DNA of 64,000 nucleotides from Alphaproteobacteria bacterium (GCA_024236075.1 JACKLE010000001.1:372001-436000), one strand, 5' to 3'; positions 46,733-57,137 are shown, counted from the first letter of the stretch. Numbers and translations: made by a program. Notes: generated by a model not told the origin, from the letters alone.

Positions 46733-46786
46733 GTATGTGCGCAACCTCGAGCCCGGCGCCGCGCGGACCGCTGATCGGAGGACATC

Positions 46787-48406
46787 GTGACCCAAGCTTC
46801 GACAAAGCCGCAGATCCCCGGGCTCGACATCAAGGGCGCCTGGCGCCCCGGCTATGAGCGCGTGCTGACGCCCGAGGCGCTCGGCCTGCTCGTCGAGCTG
46901 CACCGCGCCTTCGACAAGCGCCGCCTCGCGCTCCTCGCCGCCCGCCAGGCCCGCCAGGCGCGCATCGACAAGGGCGAGCTGCCCGATTTCCTTCCCGAGA
47001 CCAGGTCCGTCCGCGAAGGCGACTGGAAAGTCGCGCCGATCCCGCCCGCGCTTCAGGACCGCCGCGTCGAGATCACCGGCCCCACCGACCGCAAGATGAT
47101 GATCAACGCGCTCAATTCCGGCGCGAAGGCCTTCATGACCGATTTCGAGGACGCGCTCGCGCCGACCTGGGCGAACCTCATCGACGGGCAGATCAACCTC
47201 CTCGACCTCGGCGAGGGCAGGCTCGAGATGACCGATCCCGAGAGCGGCAAGCACTACAAGCTCAACAAGGAGATCGCGACCCTCATCGTGCGCCCGCGCG
47301 GCTGGCACCTGCCGGAGGCGCATGTGACCGTGGACGGAGAGACGGTCTCGGGCTCGCTCTTCGACTTCGCGCTCGCCTTCGCGAACAACGCGAAGAAATA
47401 TCTGAGCCTCGGCTTCGGGCCCTACTACTACCTGCCGAAGATGGAGAGCCACAAGGAGGTCGCGCTCTGGAACGAGGTCTTCGTCCTGGCGCAGAAGAAG
47501 CTCGGCCTGCCAGTGGGCACGATCAAGGCGACGATCCTCATCGAGACGCTGCCCGCCGCCTTCGAGATGGAGGAGTTCCTCCACGCGATGAAGGACCACA
47601 TCGCCGGCCTCAATTGCGGGCGCTGGGACTACATCTTCTCCTACATCAAGCGCCTCAGGAACCGGCCCGAGTTCCTGCTGCCCGACCGCTCGCAGGTGGT
47701 GATGGGCAAGGCCTTCCTCGGCGCCTATTCGCTGCTTCTCATCAAGACCTGCCACAAGCGCGGGGCCTTCGCGATGGGCGGCATGGCGGCGCAGATCCCC
47801 GTGAAGGGCGACGAGAAGGCGAACGAGGCGGCGTTCGCGAAGGTGCGCGCCGACAAGGAGCGCGAGGCGGGCGACGGGCACGACGGCACCTGGGTCGCCC
47901 ATCCCGGCCTCGTGCCGGTGGCGCAGGAGGTCTTCGACCGCCTGATGCCCGGCCCCAATCAGGTCGCGCGCCAGCGCCAGGACGTGCACGTCACGCAAGG
48001 CGACATGCTCAAGGTCCATGAGGGCGTGCGCACCGAGGCCGGTCTTCGCGACGCGATCCGCGTCGGCGTCCAGTACATCGAGGCCTGGCTCGGCGGGCGC
48101 GGCGCCGTGCCGCTCTACAACCTCATGGAGGACGCGGCGACGGCGGAGATCTGCCGTTCCCAGGTCTGGCAATGGATTCACTACAACGCCGATCTCGCCG
48201 ACGGCCGCAAGGTCACGGCCGAGCTCTTCGAGGAGCTCCTGGCGGACGAGATGGCAAAGCTCGAGGATACGCTGGGCACGGAGCGTTTCGGCGGCGGGCA
48301 TTTCGCGGCCGCCATCGCGCTCTTCCAGGAAATGTCGACGGCAGACGAGTTCGAGGAGTTCCTCACGCTGCCGGCCTACGAGGCTCTTGTCGCGCGGGGC
48401 GAGTGA
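46787..48406 (+). CDS. aceB: Malate synthase A
   Basis: A 539-residue malate synthase joining glyoxylate and acetyl-CoA to malate, the second step of the glyoxylate bypass. Signatures are M-T-D-F-E-D-A-L-A-P-T-W-A-N, R-P-R-G-W-H-L-P-E-A-H and L-I-E-T-L-P-A-A-F-E-M-E-E. The C-terminal L-Y-N-L-M-E-D-A-A-T-A-E-I-S/C-R segment carries the catalytic Asp region. The length and motifs fit the A isoform, not the longer G isoform. GTG start behind CGGAGGA. It is followed by aceA after 27 bases. Confidence 0.96.
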   Translation: MTQASTKPQIPGLDIKGAWRPGYERVLTPEALGLLVELHRAFDKRRLALLAARQARQARIDKGELPDFLPETRSVREGDWKVAPIPPALQDRRVEITGPTDRKMMINALNSGAKAFMTDFEDALAPTWANLIDGQINLLDLGEGRLEMTDPESGKHYKLNKEIATLIVRPRGWHLPEAHVTVDGETVSGSLFDFALAFANNAKKYLSLGFGPYYYLPKMESHKEVALWNEVFVLAQKKLGLPVGTIKATILIETLPAAFEMEEFLHAMKDHIAGLNCGRWDYIFSYIKRLRNRPEFLLPDRSQVVMGKAFLGAYSLLLIKTCHKRGAFAMGGMAAQIPVKGDEKANEAAFAKVRADKEREAGDGHDGTWVAHPGLVPVAQEVFDRLMPGPNQVARQRQDVHVTQGDMLKVHEGVRTEAGLRDAIRVGVQYIEAWLGGRGAVPLYNLMEDAATAEICRSQVWQWIHYNADLADGRKVTAELFEELLADEMAKLEDTLGTERFGGGHFAAAIALFQEMSTADEFEEFLTLPAYEALVARGE

Positions 48407-48433
48407 GCCCTTTCACCAAGGAGTGGCACACAC

Positions 48434-49711
<1,278 letters not shown>

Positions 49712-49737
49712 GGCCGGAGTCCTTCTCGGGAGCCTGC

Positions 49738-49771
49738 GCCCCGGCCGTCCTCTCGCGGAGAGGGCCGGGGC
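49738..49771 (+). terminator. Hairpin after aceA
   Basis: GCCCCGGCC (49738-49746) pairs with GGCCGGGGC (49763-49771). The inner CTCTC and GAGAG arms (49750-49754, 49758-49762) extend the stem. It starts 26 bases after the aceA stop. No T-run follows, but it is the likeliest end of the aceBA transcript. Confidence 0.55.
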
Positions 49772-49814
49772 GGGGATCGAGCGGACTTCTTTCCTCCGTC
49801 GGGAGACGACATCC

Positions 49815-50291
49815 GTGACCCCCACCACCGACCTCTGCGACGCGCACGGAGCAAAGCTTCAGGTCTGCGCTCCCCTCTGGCGCGATTTCGGCGGGCTCGA
49901 CTCGTTCTCCGGGCCCATCGAGACCGTGCGCACGCATGACGACAACACCAAGGTGCGCGCGACGCTCGAGACGCCGGGCGGGGGCCGCGTCCTCGTCGTC
50001 GACAATGGCGGGTCGCAGGCCTGCGCGGTCGTCGGCGGCAATCTCGGCAAGCTCGCCGAGGCGAACGGCTGGGCGGGGATCGTCGTCAACGGCTATGTGC
50101 GCGACGCGGCCGAGCTCGCCACCTGCAAGACCGGCATCAAGGCGCTTGGGCCCTATCCCCGCAAAAGCCTCAAGGCCGATCGCGGAGTCGTCGGCGAGGT
50201 CGTCGGCTTCTGGGGCGTGACATTCGCGCCCGGCCACTTTCTCTATGCGGATCGCGACGGTATTGTCGTGAGCGAGACGCGGCTCGGCTGA
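49815..50291 (+). CDS. rraA: RraA family protein (ribonuclease E regulator / HMG aldolase fold)
   Basis: A 158-residue RraA-type protein, the usual length. It has T-D-L-C-D-A-H-G at the start, V-V-D-N-G-G-S, G-G-N-L-G-K-L-A, and V-N-G-Y-V-R-D with the metal-site R-D pair. In E. coli RraA inhibits RNase E. Relatives with the same fold are 4-hydroxy-4-methyl-2-oxoglutarate or oxaloacetate lyases. Its place just after the glyoxylate bypass makes a keto-acid lyase role worth testing. GTG start behind GGGAGA. A hairpin separates it from aceA. Confidence 0.9.
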   Translation: MTPTTDLCDAHGAKLQVCAPLWRDFGGLDSFSGPIETVRTHDDNTKVRATLETPGGGRVLVVDNGGSQACAVVGGNLGKLAEANGWAGIVVNGYVRDAAELATCKTGIKALGPYPRKSLKADRGVVGEVVGFWGVTFAPGHFLYADRDGIVVSETRLG

Positions 50292-50322
50292 GTCGGCTAG
50301 CTCTGGCCTTTAGGAGAACGCG

Positions 50323-50571
50323 ATGTCTGGCGCAAAGCGCGGCGAGGAATATCCGGAGCGCATCACCGTGCTCTCGAAGGAGTTCACGCCGGCGGCGATG
50401 GAGTATCACCGCCGGGCGATGAGCCAGAGGGGCTACCGCCTCGACGGCGCCATCACGCCGCGCCGCTTCCAGATGATCGAGGGCCTGGGCGAGCCCAAGG
50501 ATCTCTTCGACGGCGCCACCTTCTACGCCGTCACTTTCATCCGCGATCCCGACGCCGGCGTCGACGGCTGA
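50323..50571 (+). CDS. Small conserved-looking hypothetical protein
   Basis: An 82-residue soluble protein, no family recognised. It is evenly charged, with no signal or membrane helix: an E-Y-P-E-R-I-T-V-L start, a helix with R-A-M-S-Q-R-G-Y-R-L, and an F-Y-A-V-T-F-I-R-D-P end that looks like a small alpha/beta domain. TAGGAGAAC gives a good ribosome site. It lies 31 bases after rraA and may be cotranscribed. Function unknown. Confidence 0.6.
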   Translation: MSGAKRGEEYPERITVLSKEFTPAAMEYHRRAMSQRGYRLDGAITPRRFQMIEGLGEPKDLFDGATFYAVTFIRDPDAGVDG

Positions 50572-50706
50572 GGCCGGGCGGCCCGCATTCTCGCCGGACG
50601 GGGTCCGCGGGGCCCGTCGGCTATCCTTTCCCTTGACCCTGGCGCGGCGCGGCGGCCATCATGCGGACCGGCTGGGCGAGGGCGCGCGTGCGCGTACGGG
50701 ATAGCC

Positions 50707-51258
50707 ATGCTTGAAGTCGCACGCCAGGACACCAGCCACGCCGCCGCGATAGCCTTTCTCGATTTCGAAGCCTCCGGCCTCGGGCCCTTTTCCTGGCCCA
50801 TCGAGGTCGGCTGGGCGCTTCTCGGCGGCGAGGTGCGCACGCGGCTCATCCGCCCGCACGCCTCCTGGGCCGACGCCGACTGGGACAAGCGCGCCGAGCG
50901 CCTGCACGGCCTCTCCCGCGCGCGCCTGGAAGCCGAGGGCGAGAATCCGCGTGCCGTCTGCCAGGCGCTCGACGCCGATCTCGCCGGCGCGACGGTCCTG
51001 TCGGACGCGCCCGAATTCGACGGCACCTGGCTCGGCGTCCTCTACAAGGCGGCCGGCCGCACGCCCCCCTTCCGCATTTCCGGGCTCGCCGATCTCCTGC
51101 TGGTCCGCTACGGGCGCCACCGCCTGGGCCGGGCGGTCGAGGAGGCGAGCGAGACCGTGCCCGCGACCCACCGCGCCGGCCAGGACGTGCGCCACCTGAT
51201 GGCGATCTACCGTCTGTGCACGGCCGATGGCGGCCAGTCCGAGGAGGGGGGGATATGA
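50707..51258 (+). CDS. DnaQ-like 3'-5' exonuclease (DEDDh)
   Basis: A 183-residue exonuclease-fold protein. Motif I is F-L-D-F-E-A-S-G-L (D-x-E). Motif II is L-S-D-A-P-E-F-D. Motif III is H-R-A-G-Q-D-V (H-x4-D). The DEDDh acids are therefore complete. It could trim RNA or DNA 3' ends. It is shorter than DnaQ and lacks a polymerase-binding tail, so a stand-alone repair or RNA role is likelier. Its stop overlaps the hydrolase start (ATGA). Confidence 0.85.
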   Translation: MLEVARQDTSHAAAIAFLDFEASGLGPFSWPIEVGWALLGGEVRTRLIRPHASWADADWDKRAERLHGLSRARLEAEGENPRAVCQALDADLAGATVLSDAPEFDGTWLGVLYKAAGRTPPFRISGLADLLLVRYGRHRLGRAVEEASETVPATHRAGQDVRHLMAIYRLCTADGGQSEEGGI

Positions 51259-52223
51259 GCCTCGACATGGGAGAAGTCCGCGGCGAGAGCGCGCCGCCGC
51301 CGCAGGCCGGCGCCGAAGCCGAGCCGACGGAGGCGCCTTTCGTGCGTCGCCTCGTGCCCGTGCGGGACGGGCGCATGAGCGTGCTGCTCGCCGGGCCCGA
51401 GACCGGGCCGACGCTCGTCTTCTGCCACGCGACCGGCTTCAACGCGCTCACCTACCGCACGCTGCTCGCGCCTCTCGCCTCGACCGTGCGCCTCGTCGTT
51501 CCGGATCTGCGCGGCCATGGGCTCGGCGATCTGCCGGCGGTACCCGCGCGCCTGCGCTCCTGGGATACCTATGCGCGCGATCTCGGCGCGCTTCTCGACG
51601 CGCTGAAGGTCGAGCGGGCCGTCCTCGCGGGCCATTCCATGGGCGGCGTGACGGCGCTTCTTGCGGGCGCCGAGCGGCGCGAGCGCGTCGCCGGCCTCGT
51701 CCTCCTCGATCCCGTCATCCTGCCGCGGCCCTTCTACTGGGCGCAGCTCCTGCCGGGCGCCGGGCATCTGAAGCGAAGCGCCCATCCCATGGTGACGCAG
51801 GCCGCGCGCCGGCGGGCCGAATTCGCGAGCCGGGAGGACGCCGTCGCCGCCTATCGCGGCCGCGGCGCCTTCGCGCGCTGGCCCGACGAGGTGCTCGCGG
51901 ACTATGTCCGTGGCGGGACGATTCCGGCCGGCGCCGGCGATGCGGACGGGGGCAAGGTGCGCCTCGCCTGCGCGCCGGCCTGGGAGGCCGCGACCTTCGC
52001 CGCGCACGCCCACTATCCCTGGGCGGCGATCGCGCGGCTCCGCGTGCCGGCCACGATCCTCGCGGCGGGGGAGGGGTCGACCTTTCCCCCGATCGTCGCG
52101 AGCGCCGTGGCGTCGCTGCGTCCGCAATGGCGGATCGAGCGCCTGGACGACACGCGCCATCTCTTCCCCATGGAGGAGCCCGAGCTCGCGCGCACGCTCA
52201 TCGCGCGCGCCCTCGACGGCTGA
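51255..52223 (+). CDS. Alpha/beta hydrolase
   Basis: A 322-residue alpha/beta-hydrolase. H-A-T-G-F-N-A marks the oxyanion region. P-D-L-R-G-H-G-L-G-D is the next strand. G-H-S-M-G-G is the nucleophile elbow and D-D-T-R-H-L-F-P-M holds the catalytic His. The start overlaps the exonuclease stop, so the genes are coupled. The substrate is unknown; an ester, lactone or haloalkane are all possible. The first 40 residues are low-complexity and may be disordered. Confidence 0.85.
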   Translation: MSLDMGEVRGESAPPPQAGAEAEPTEAPFVRRLVPVRDGRMSVLLAGPETGPTLVFCHATGFNALTYRTLLAPLASTVRLVVPDLRGHGLGDLPAVPARLRSWDTYARDLGALLDALKVERAVLAGHSMGGVTALLAGAERRERVAGLVLLDPVILPRPFYWAQLLPGAGHLKRSAHPMVTQAARRRAEFASREDAVAAYRGRGAFARWPDEVLADYVRGGTIPAGAGDADGGKVRLACAPAWEAATFAAHAHYPWAAIARLRVPATILAAGEGSTFPPIVASAVASLRPQWRIERLDDTRHLFPMEEPELARTLIARALDG

Positions 52224-52242
52224 ACGAGAAGGAGGCCGAGCC

Positions 52243-52716
52243 ATGAGCCGATCCGCCATCGCCGTCGCGGCGGGCATCGCCGCGCTCCTCGCCGTTGCGG
52301 GAGCGTCCGCCGACGAGCGCTATTCGCTCGAGCGGCGCGGCAGCGTCGTCGTGCGCCTCGATCACGAGACGGGCGCCGTCTCGCGCTGCGAGGAGCGCGG
52401 CAAGAGCCTCGTCTGCGAGGCGGCCGCCGACGACCTCGCGGCGCTCCAGGACGAGGTCGCGCGGCTCGATACGGCGCTCGGCGAGGAGAAGGCGAAGTCG
52501 GACGCGCTCGGTGCCGAGAACCGCGCGCTGCGCCGGGCCCTCCGCGATGCGGGCGTGAGGCCGCCCGAGGGCTCGGAAGGGCTCGCCGAGGGCCTGCCGA
52601 GCGAGGCGGAGGTGAAGGATCTCGCGGGCTGGATCGCCATGGTCGCGCGCGTCATGCGCGGCCTCATGGGCGAGGAGGAAAGGGACGCGCCGTCCTCGGA
52701 CGGCAAGCGCCTCTGA
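52243..52716 (+). CDS. Secreted coiled-coil protein of unknown function
   Basis: A 157-residue protein with a signal peptide (to A-S-A-D-E). A small segment with two Cys follows (S-R-C-E-E-R-G-K-S-L-V-C-E), then an Ala/Leu/Glu-rich coiled coil at about 65-105. The C-terminal region (P-S-E-A-E-V-K-D-L-A-G-W) is amphipathic. GGAGG lies upstream of the ATG. It lies 19 bases after the hydrolase gene and is likely in the same transcript. No family is recognised with confidence. Confidence 0.65.
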   Translation: MSRSAIAVAAGIAALLAVAGASADERYSLERRGSVVVRLDHETGAVSRCEERGKSLVCEAAADDLAALQDEVARLDTALGEEKAKSDALGAENRALRRALRDAGVRPPEGSEGLAEGLPSEAEVKDLAGWIAMVARVMRGLMGEEERDAPSSDGKRL

Positions 52717-52723
52717 GCCGTCC

Positions 52724-53713
52724 TCACATCGTCAGCCCGGGGACGATGAGCCCATCCATGCGCGCGCGGGTCTCCGCCGAGATGGGCACGAGCTTGCGCG
52801 CCGCGAGGTCGAAGGAGGCGGCCGCAGCCTCGGCGGTCGCCAGCGCCTCTCCCGTCTCCATGTCGACGATCCAGTGGACGAGCACGAAGACCTTGTCGAG
52901 ATGCGCCTTGAGGCCGGAGCAGACGGCGACGACGTCGCCGGCGCGCGGGCGAGCGGCATAGGCCATGCGGTATTCGAGCACGGCTCCGCCGATCGGCGGC
53001 CCGCCCTGCGGCGAGGCGGGCGGGCGGAAGCGGCGCACGAAATTGGCGATGCCGTCCGAGATGAGGCCGACGAACTGTTCCGTATAAAGACGGCCGTCGA
53101 GGTCGCAGGTCGACGGGTGCACGGCGCCGACGCGGATGAAGGCGAGGCCGAGCCGCTCGGCCTCGGCGCGCGAGGCGGCGGCCGAGGGCGGCCCCGCCGA
53201 GACGCTGCGCGGCGCCGCCGTGGGAGGCAATTCGGCGAGCCGGGCGGACGCGGCGGCGAGCACCGCGTCGGGGAAGGCCAGCTCGGCGCCGGAGGCGTCG
53301 CGCAGCGCGACGTCGAGGACGATGGTCGCCGAGAGCCAGCCCTCCATGCCGTTCGCGAGCTCGACGAAGAGGCGGATGCGGCGGCCGACGGCGACCGGCG
53401 CGGCGCGCGCGGCGAGCGGCCAGCCCGCGCGCACCTCGCGGTGATAGCGGATATGGCTCTCGGCGATCTCGAGGCGCGCGCCCAGCGCGCGCAGGGCGTG
53501 GGGCCCGAGGCCGAGCCCGGCGAACCACACGGCCATGGCCTCGGTGGCCTTCTGAACGTAGAAGCGCACGTTCATATGGCCCATTTCGTCGATTTCGAGC
53601 GCCGCGACGCTGCCGCGATAGACCTCGATCAAGGGAGCGCCTTTCGGTGGGGGAGGAGGCGGGCCGCCGGACGCGGCCCGGACTTTATCGCCCGTCGGGC
53701 GCCTCCGCGCCAC
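52724..53713 (-). CDS. Double-hotdog thioesterase-like protein
   Basis: A 329-residue protein with two hotdog-like domains (about 28-155 and 185-329). The first has E-I-D-E-M-G-H-M-N-V-R-F-Y, the 4HBT catalytic pattern. The second has G-R-L-Y-T-E-Q-F-V-G-L-I-S-D-G-I, then Y-R-M-A-Y. A Pro-rich N-terminus (eight Pro or near-Pro at 18-25) looks unstructured, so a start further in is possible; the GTG at 53713 is the longest choice. It probably hydrolyses an acyl-CoA. Substrate unknown. Confidence 0.75.
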   Translation of the reverse strand: MARRRPTGDKVRAASGGPPPPPPKGAPLIEVYRGSVAALEIDEMGHMNVRFYVQKATEAMAVWFAGLGLGPHALRALGARLEIAESHIRYHREVRAGWPLAARAAPVAVGRRIRLFVELANGMEGWLSATIVLDVALRDASGAELAFPDAVLAAASARLAELPPTAAPRSVSAGPPSAAASRAEAERLGLAFIRVGAVHPSTCDLDGRLYTEQFVGLISDGIANFVRRFRPPASPQGGPPIGGAVLEYRMAYAARPRAGDVVAVCSGLKAHLDKVFVLVHWIVDMETGEALATAEAAAASFDLAARKLVPISAETRARMDGLIVPGLTM

Positions 53714-53728
53714 CTCGGGAAACGCGCC

Positions 53729-54232
53729 TCAGCCTTGCAGCGCGAGGTCCTGCCGGCGCTCGGTCGCGACCTGGCCGGGCTCGTCGCGCCGCCGCCGGTC
53801 GGGCCCGAAATAGAAGGAGGTGCGCACGAAAGGCCGCGGCGACTCGATGATCGCGCGCATGCGCACGAGGAGATCGCGCGGGCGCACCGGCTTCGTCAGA
53901 TATTCGTTGGCGCCGGCATCGCGCGCCGCCTCGACGCGCGAGCGCTCCGAATGGGCGCTCACCACGATGATCGGCACGAAGGGATTGGTGCTGTCCGAGG
54001 AGTTGCGGATGCGGCGTATGAGGTCCAGACCGCTCTCGTCCTGGAGGCGGATGTCCGTGACGATCATGTCGACCGGGCGCGAGCGCGCGATGGACAGGGC
54101 TTCGGCGGCGCGCTGCGTCTCGAGGACCGTGCCCACGCCCAGCGAGCGCAGGATGGTCTTGAGGAGCGTCATCATGTGCCGATTGTCGTCGACACACAGG
54201 ATCGTGACCTTGGAGAAGTCGTATCCCGTCAT
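53729..54232 (-). CDS. Single-domain response regulator (CheY-like)
   Basis: A 167-residue receiver protein. The acidic pocket is C-V-D-D-N. The phosphorylation Asp is in V-T-D-I-R-L. S-A-H supplies the Thr/Ser switch position and T-K-P is the conserved Lys. A basic C-terminal tail contains F-Y-F-G-P-D-R-R-R-R, a short motif I associate with alphaproteobacterial orphan regulators. No kinase gene is adjacent. GAGG sits 4 bases before the chosen ATG; an ATG at 54250 is possible. Confidence 0.88.
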   Translation of the reverse strand: MTGYDFSKVTILCVDDNRHMMTLLKTILRSLGVGTVLETQRAAEALSIARSRPVDMIVTDIRLQDESGLDLIRRIRNSSDSTNPFVPIIVVSAHSERSRVEAARDAGANEYLTKPVRPRDLLVRMRAIIESPRPFVRTSFYFGPDRRRRDEPGQVATERRQDLALQG

Positions 54233-54352
54233 CGCGCCTCGTGGGCTCATGCGGTCTTCGTCCGCCGCTCCAGCGCCCGGTGCCCCTTTCGTCGAATGCG
54301 CCCGCCGTCGGTCAGGCCCCGCTAACCCTAAGCGGGGAGGCTGAACGCGAGG

Positions 54353-56074
54353 TTACTGAGGGATCGCTCCTCCGCCGCCTTCGAGGGCGGGAAGGGCCGG
54401 CAGGCTCGCCGCGAGGCGCACGAGCTGGACGAATTCGGCCCGGATGCCGAAGGGGTCCGCCCCGCGCGCGCCCGAGGCGAGCCTCGCGATGTCGGCGGGG
54501 GTTGCGGTGCCGACCGCCGCGTCCCGGCGCAGCCACTGGCCGAAGGCGGCGACGGCGGCGGCGAAGCGGGCGTCCTCGCCGGCGGCCTCGAGCGAGGCGA
54601 GGGCCGAGCCGGCGGGCACCGGCGTCTCGATGAGCGCGCTCTTGTCCCCGTCGGGCTTCTTCCAGCGGACCTTCACGAAGGCGAGCTCGCCCGGCTTCGC
54701 GTCCTTCGGCGCCCGCGTGCCGTAGCGCAGATCCTCGGTCGCGCGCGCCGGGCTGCCCACCCGCACGATCTCGTAGAGCGCGGTCACGGTGTGGCCGGAG
54801 CCGATGTCGCCGGCGTCGACCTTGTCGTTGGCGAAATCGGCGCGCTCGAGCTTGCGCGTCTCGTAGCCGACGAGGCGGTACTCGGCGACGAGCGCGGGAT
54901 TGAACTCGACCTGGATCTTGACGTCCTTGGCGATGGGGATGAGCGTCGAGCGCATCTCCTCGACGAGCACCTTGCGCGCCTCGTTGAGCGTGTCGATATA
55001 GGCCGCGTTGCCGTTGCCGGCCTGGGCGAGCTTCTGCATTCTGACGTCGGAGTAATTGCCGCGCCCGAAGCCGAGCACGGTGAGGAAGACGCCGCTCTCG
55101 CGCTCGCGCGCGACGAAGTCCTCGAGCTGGTTGGGGTCGGCGATGCCGACGTTGAAGTCGCCGTCGGTGGCGAGGATGACGCGGTTCACGGCCGCCTTGT
55201 CGAACGAGGCCTTGGCGAGGGCGTAGGCCTGGCGGATGCCTTCCGCGCCGGCGGTGGAGCCGCCCGCGTCGAGGCGGTCGAGCGCGGCGAGAATCCTCGC
55301 CTTGTCCTTCCCGCTCGTGGGCTCGAGCACGGTGCCCGCGCTGCCCGCATAGGTGACGATGGCGATCCGGTCGCGGGGCGAGAGCTCCTCGACGAAGAGG
55401 CGCAGCGCCTTTTTGAGGAGCGGCAGCTTGTCGGGCGAGTCCATCGAGCCTGACGTGTCGAGCAGAAGCACGAGGTTGAGCGGCGGCACGTCCTTGGCCG
55501 TCACCTCGTAGCCCTTGATGCCGATCTGGAGAATCTCGGCGCCCGCCTTCCAGGGCGCCGGGTAGAGGCGCGTCGTCACGCGGAAGGGCGCCTCGAGGCT
55601 CTCCGCCGCCGGATAGTCGTAGTCGAAATAGTTGACGAGCTCCTCCACGCGCACGGCGTCCGAGGGCGGCAGGCGCCCGTCGTTGAGGAAGCGGCGCATG
55701 ACCGCGTAGGAGGCCGTGTCGACATCGACCGAGAAGGTCGAGACGGGCTCCTCCGCCGCGACCTTCACCGGATTGGGGTCCGCATGCGGATATTCCTCGC
55801 GGTCGAGCGCCTCCTCCGGCATCGCGGCGGACGCGACGAGGCCGCCCATGCGCGCGGCGTCGTAGGCCATGGCGGCGGACGGGGCGGGGGGAGATGCCGG
55901 CGCCGCCAGCTTCTCGGCGGCCTTTCCCTCGGCGGGCCCCGACGCCTCCTGCGTGTCGCGCGCGCAGCTCGGCATGACCGCGATGAGCCCGAGGAGGGCG
56001 AGCGCCAATATGCTCTGTGTCGGGAACGAAAGGCGGCGGGCGCCGCGAGGCGTCGCGTGCGTGTCGAGCGGCAT
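54353..56074 (-). CDS. VWA domain protein, YfbK type
   Basis: A 573-residue exported protein with an N-terminal hydrophobic segment (about 18-38, ending M-P-S-C, a weak lipobox). The von Willebrand N-terminal region has F-S-V-D-V-D-T-A-S-Y-A. The VWA domain starts L-L-L-D-T-S-G-S-M and has a MIDAS D-x-S-x-S. A DUF3520-like C-terminus follows, with E-F-V-Q-L-V-R. GGGGAG lies 7 bases before the chosen ATG. It probably binds ligands or metals at the cell envelope. It is separate from the other VWA protein at 17.8 kb. Confidence 0.9.
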   Translation of the reverse strand: MPLDTHATPRGARRLSFPTQSILALALLGLIAVMPSCARDTQEASGPAEGKAAEKLAAPASPPAPSAAMAYDAARMGGLVASAAMPEEALDREEYPHADPNPVKVAAEEPVSTFSVDVDTASYAVMRRFLNDGRLPPSDAVRVEELVNYFDYDYPAAESLEAPFRVTTRLYPAPWKAGAEILQIGIKGYEVTAKDVPPLNLVLLLDTSGSMDSPDKLPLLKKALRLFVEELSPRDRIAIVTYAGSAGTVLEPTSGKDKARILAALDRLDAGGSTAGAEGIRQAYALAKASFDKAAVNRVILATDGDFNVGIADPNQLEDFVARERESGVFLTVLGFGRGNYSDVRMQKLAQAGNGNAAYIDTLNEARKVLVEEMRSTLIPIAKDVKIQVEFNPALVAEYRLVGYETRKLERADFANDKVDAGDIGSGHTVTALYEIVRVGSPARATEDLRYGTRAPKDAKPGELAFVKVRWKKPDGDKSALIETPVPAGSALASLEAAGEDARFAAAVAAFGQWLRRDAAVGTATPADIARLASGARGADPFGIRAEFVQLVRLAASLPALPALEGGGGAIPQ

Positions 56075-56259
56075 CTGGTAACTCCCCGTTTGCAGATCGG
56101 CCATCGGCCGGCAAGGGGAGAGTGAGAGCCCGTTTGGGTCGCCGCTGGGCCGCATCTGGGCCGAAATCGGGCGGCGCACCCGCAATTGCGGCGGCTCCAT
56201 GGCGGGAGGGGAAGCTGCTATTCTCGCTTCCCACGAGCCCAAAAGCCGGGAGAGCCCCC

Positions 56260-57117
56260 ATGAACGCGCCGCAGTCGCCCCTCGCCTCGACGGCCTTCTC
56301 CGTCGCCATCGCCGACCATGTCGCCCGCATCACCCTGTCGCGTCCCGACAAGGCGAACTCGATGATTCCCGAGTTCTGGAACGACCTGCCGCGCGTCGTG
56401 CGGGACATCGACGCCAATGCCCGGGCCCGCGCGATCCTCCTCTCCGCGCAGGGAAAGCATTTCTCGTCGGGCATGGACCTCTCGGTCTTCGCCGGTTCGG
56501 CCCTCGCGGGCGAGGAGGCGGACGTCGCCCGGCGCGGCGAGGCCTTCGTCCATCACGTCCGCACGCTGCAGGACGCCTTCAGCTGCCTCGACGAGGCGCG
56601 CATGCCCGTCGTCGCGGCGATCCAGGGGGCGTGCGTCGGCGCCGGCGTCGATCTCGTGACCGCCTGCGACATACGCTATGCGACGCAGGACGCCTTCTTC
56701 TGTATCCAGGAGACCAATATCGGCATGACGGCGGATGTGGGCACCTTCCCGCGGCTCTGCCACATCGTCCCGCAGGGATGGGTGCGCGAGCTCGCCTATA
56801 CGGGGCGCCGCCTGCCCGCCGCCAAGGCCAAGGAGATCGGCCTCGTCAACGAGGTCTTCGCGAGCCATGCCGAGATGATGGAGGCGGCCGAGGCGACCGC
56901 CCGCGAGATCGCCGCGAAATCGCCCGTCGCCGTCGCGGGCTGCAAGCGCGTCATCAACCACGCCCGCGACCACGGCGTGCGCGACACGCTCGACTTCATC
57001 GGCGTGTGGAACGCGGCGATGATCCGTACCGAGGACATGCGCCTCGCCCTCGAGGCCCAGATGAAGAAGACCTCGCCCGAGTTCCAGGACCTCCTGCCGG
57101 TGAAGCGCGGGCTCTGA
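56260..57117 (+). CDS. Crotonase-fold enoyl-CoA hydratase/isomerase, dienoyl-CoA isomerase-like
   Basis: A 285-residue crotonase. Oxyanion-hole segments are S-S-G-M-D-L and G-A-C-V-G-A-G-V-D-L. The motif E-T-N-I-G-M-T-A-D-V-G-T-F-P-R-L matches the active-site Glu/Asp pattern of delta(3,5)-delta(2,4)-dienoyl-CoA isomerase better than that of classical enoyl-CoA hydratase. Such enzymes let beta-oxidation handle unsaturated acyl chains. It is divergent from the VWA gene. modA follows after 71 bases that hold the ModE-type site. Confidence 0.85.
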   Translation: MNAPQSPLASTAFSVAIADHVARITLSRPDKANSMIPEFWNDLPRVVRDIDANARARAILLSAQGKHFSSGMDLSVFAGSALAGEEADVARRGEAFVHHVRTLQDAFSCLDEARMPVVAAIQGACVGAGVDLVTACDIRYATQDAFFCIQETNIGMTADVGTFPRLCHIVPQGWVRELAYTGRRLPAAKAKEIGLVNEVFASHAEMMEAAEATAREIAAKSPVAVAGCKRVINHARDHGVRDTLDFIGVWNAAMIRTEDMRLALEAQMKKTSPEFQDLLPVKRGL

Positions 57118-57137
57118 CGGGCCGCGCCTTGACCCTC

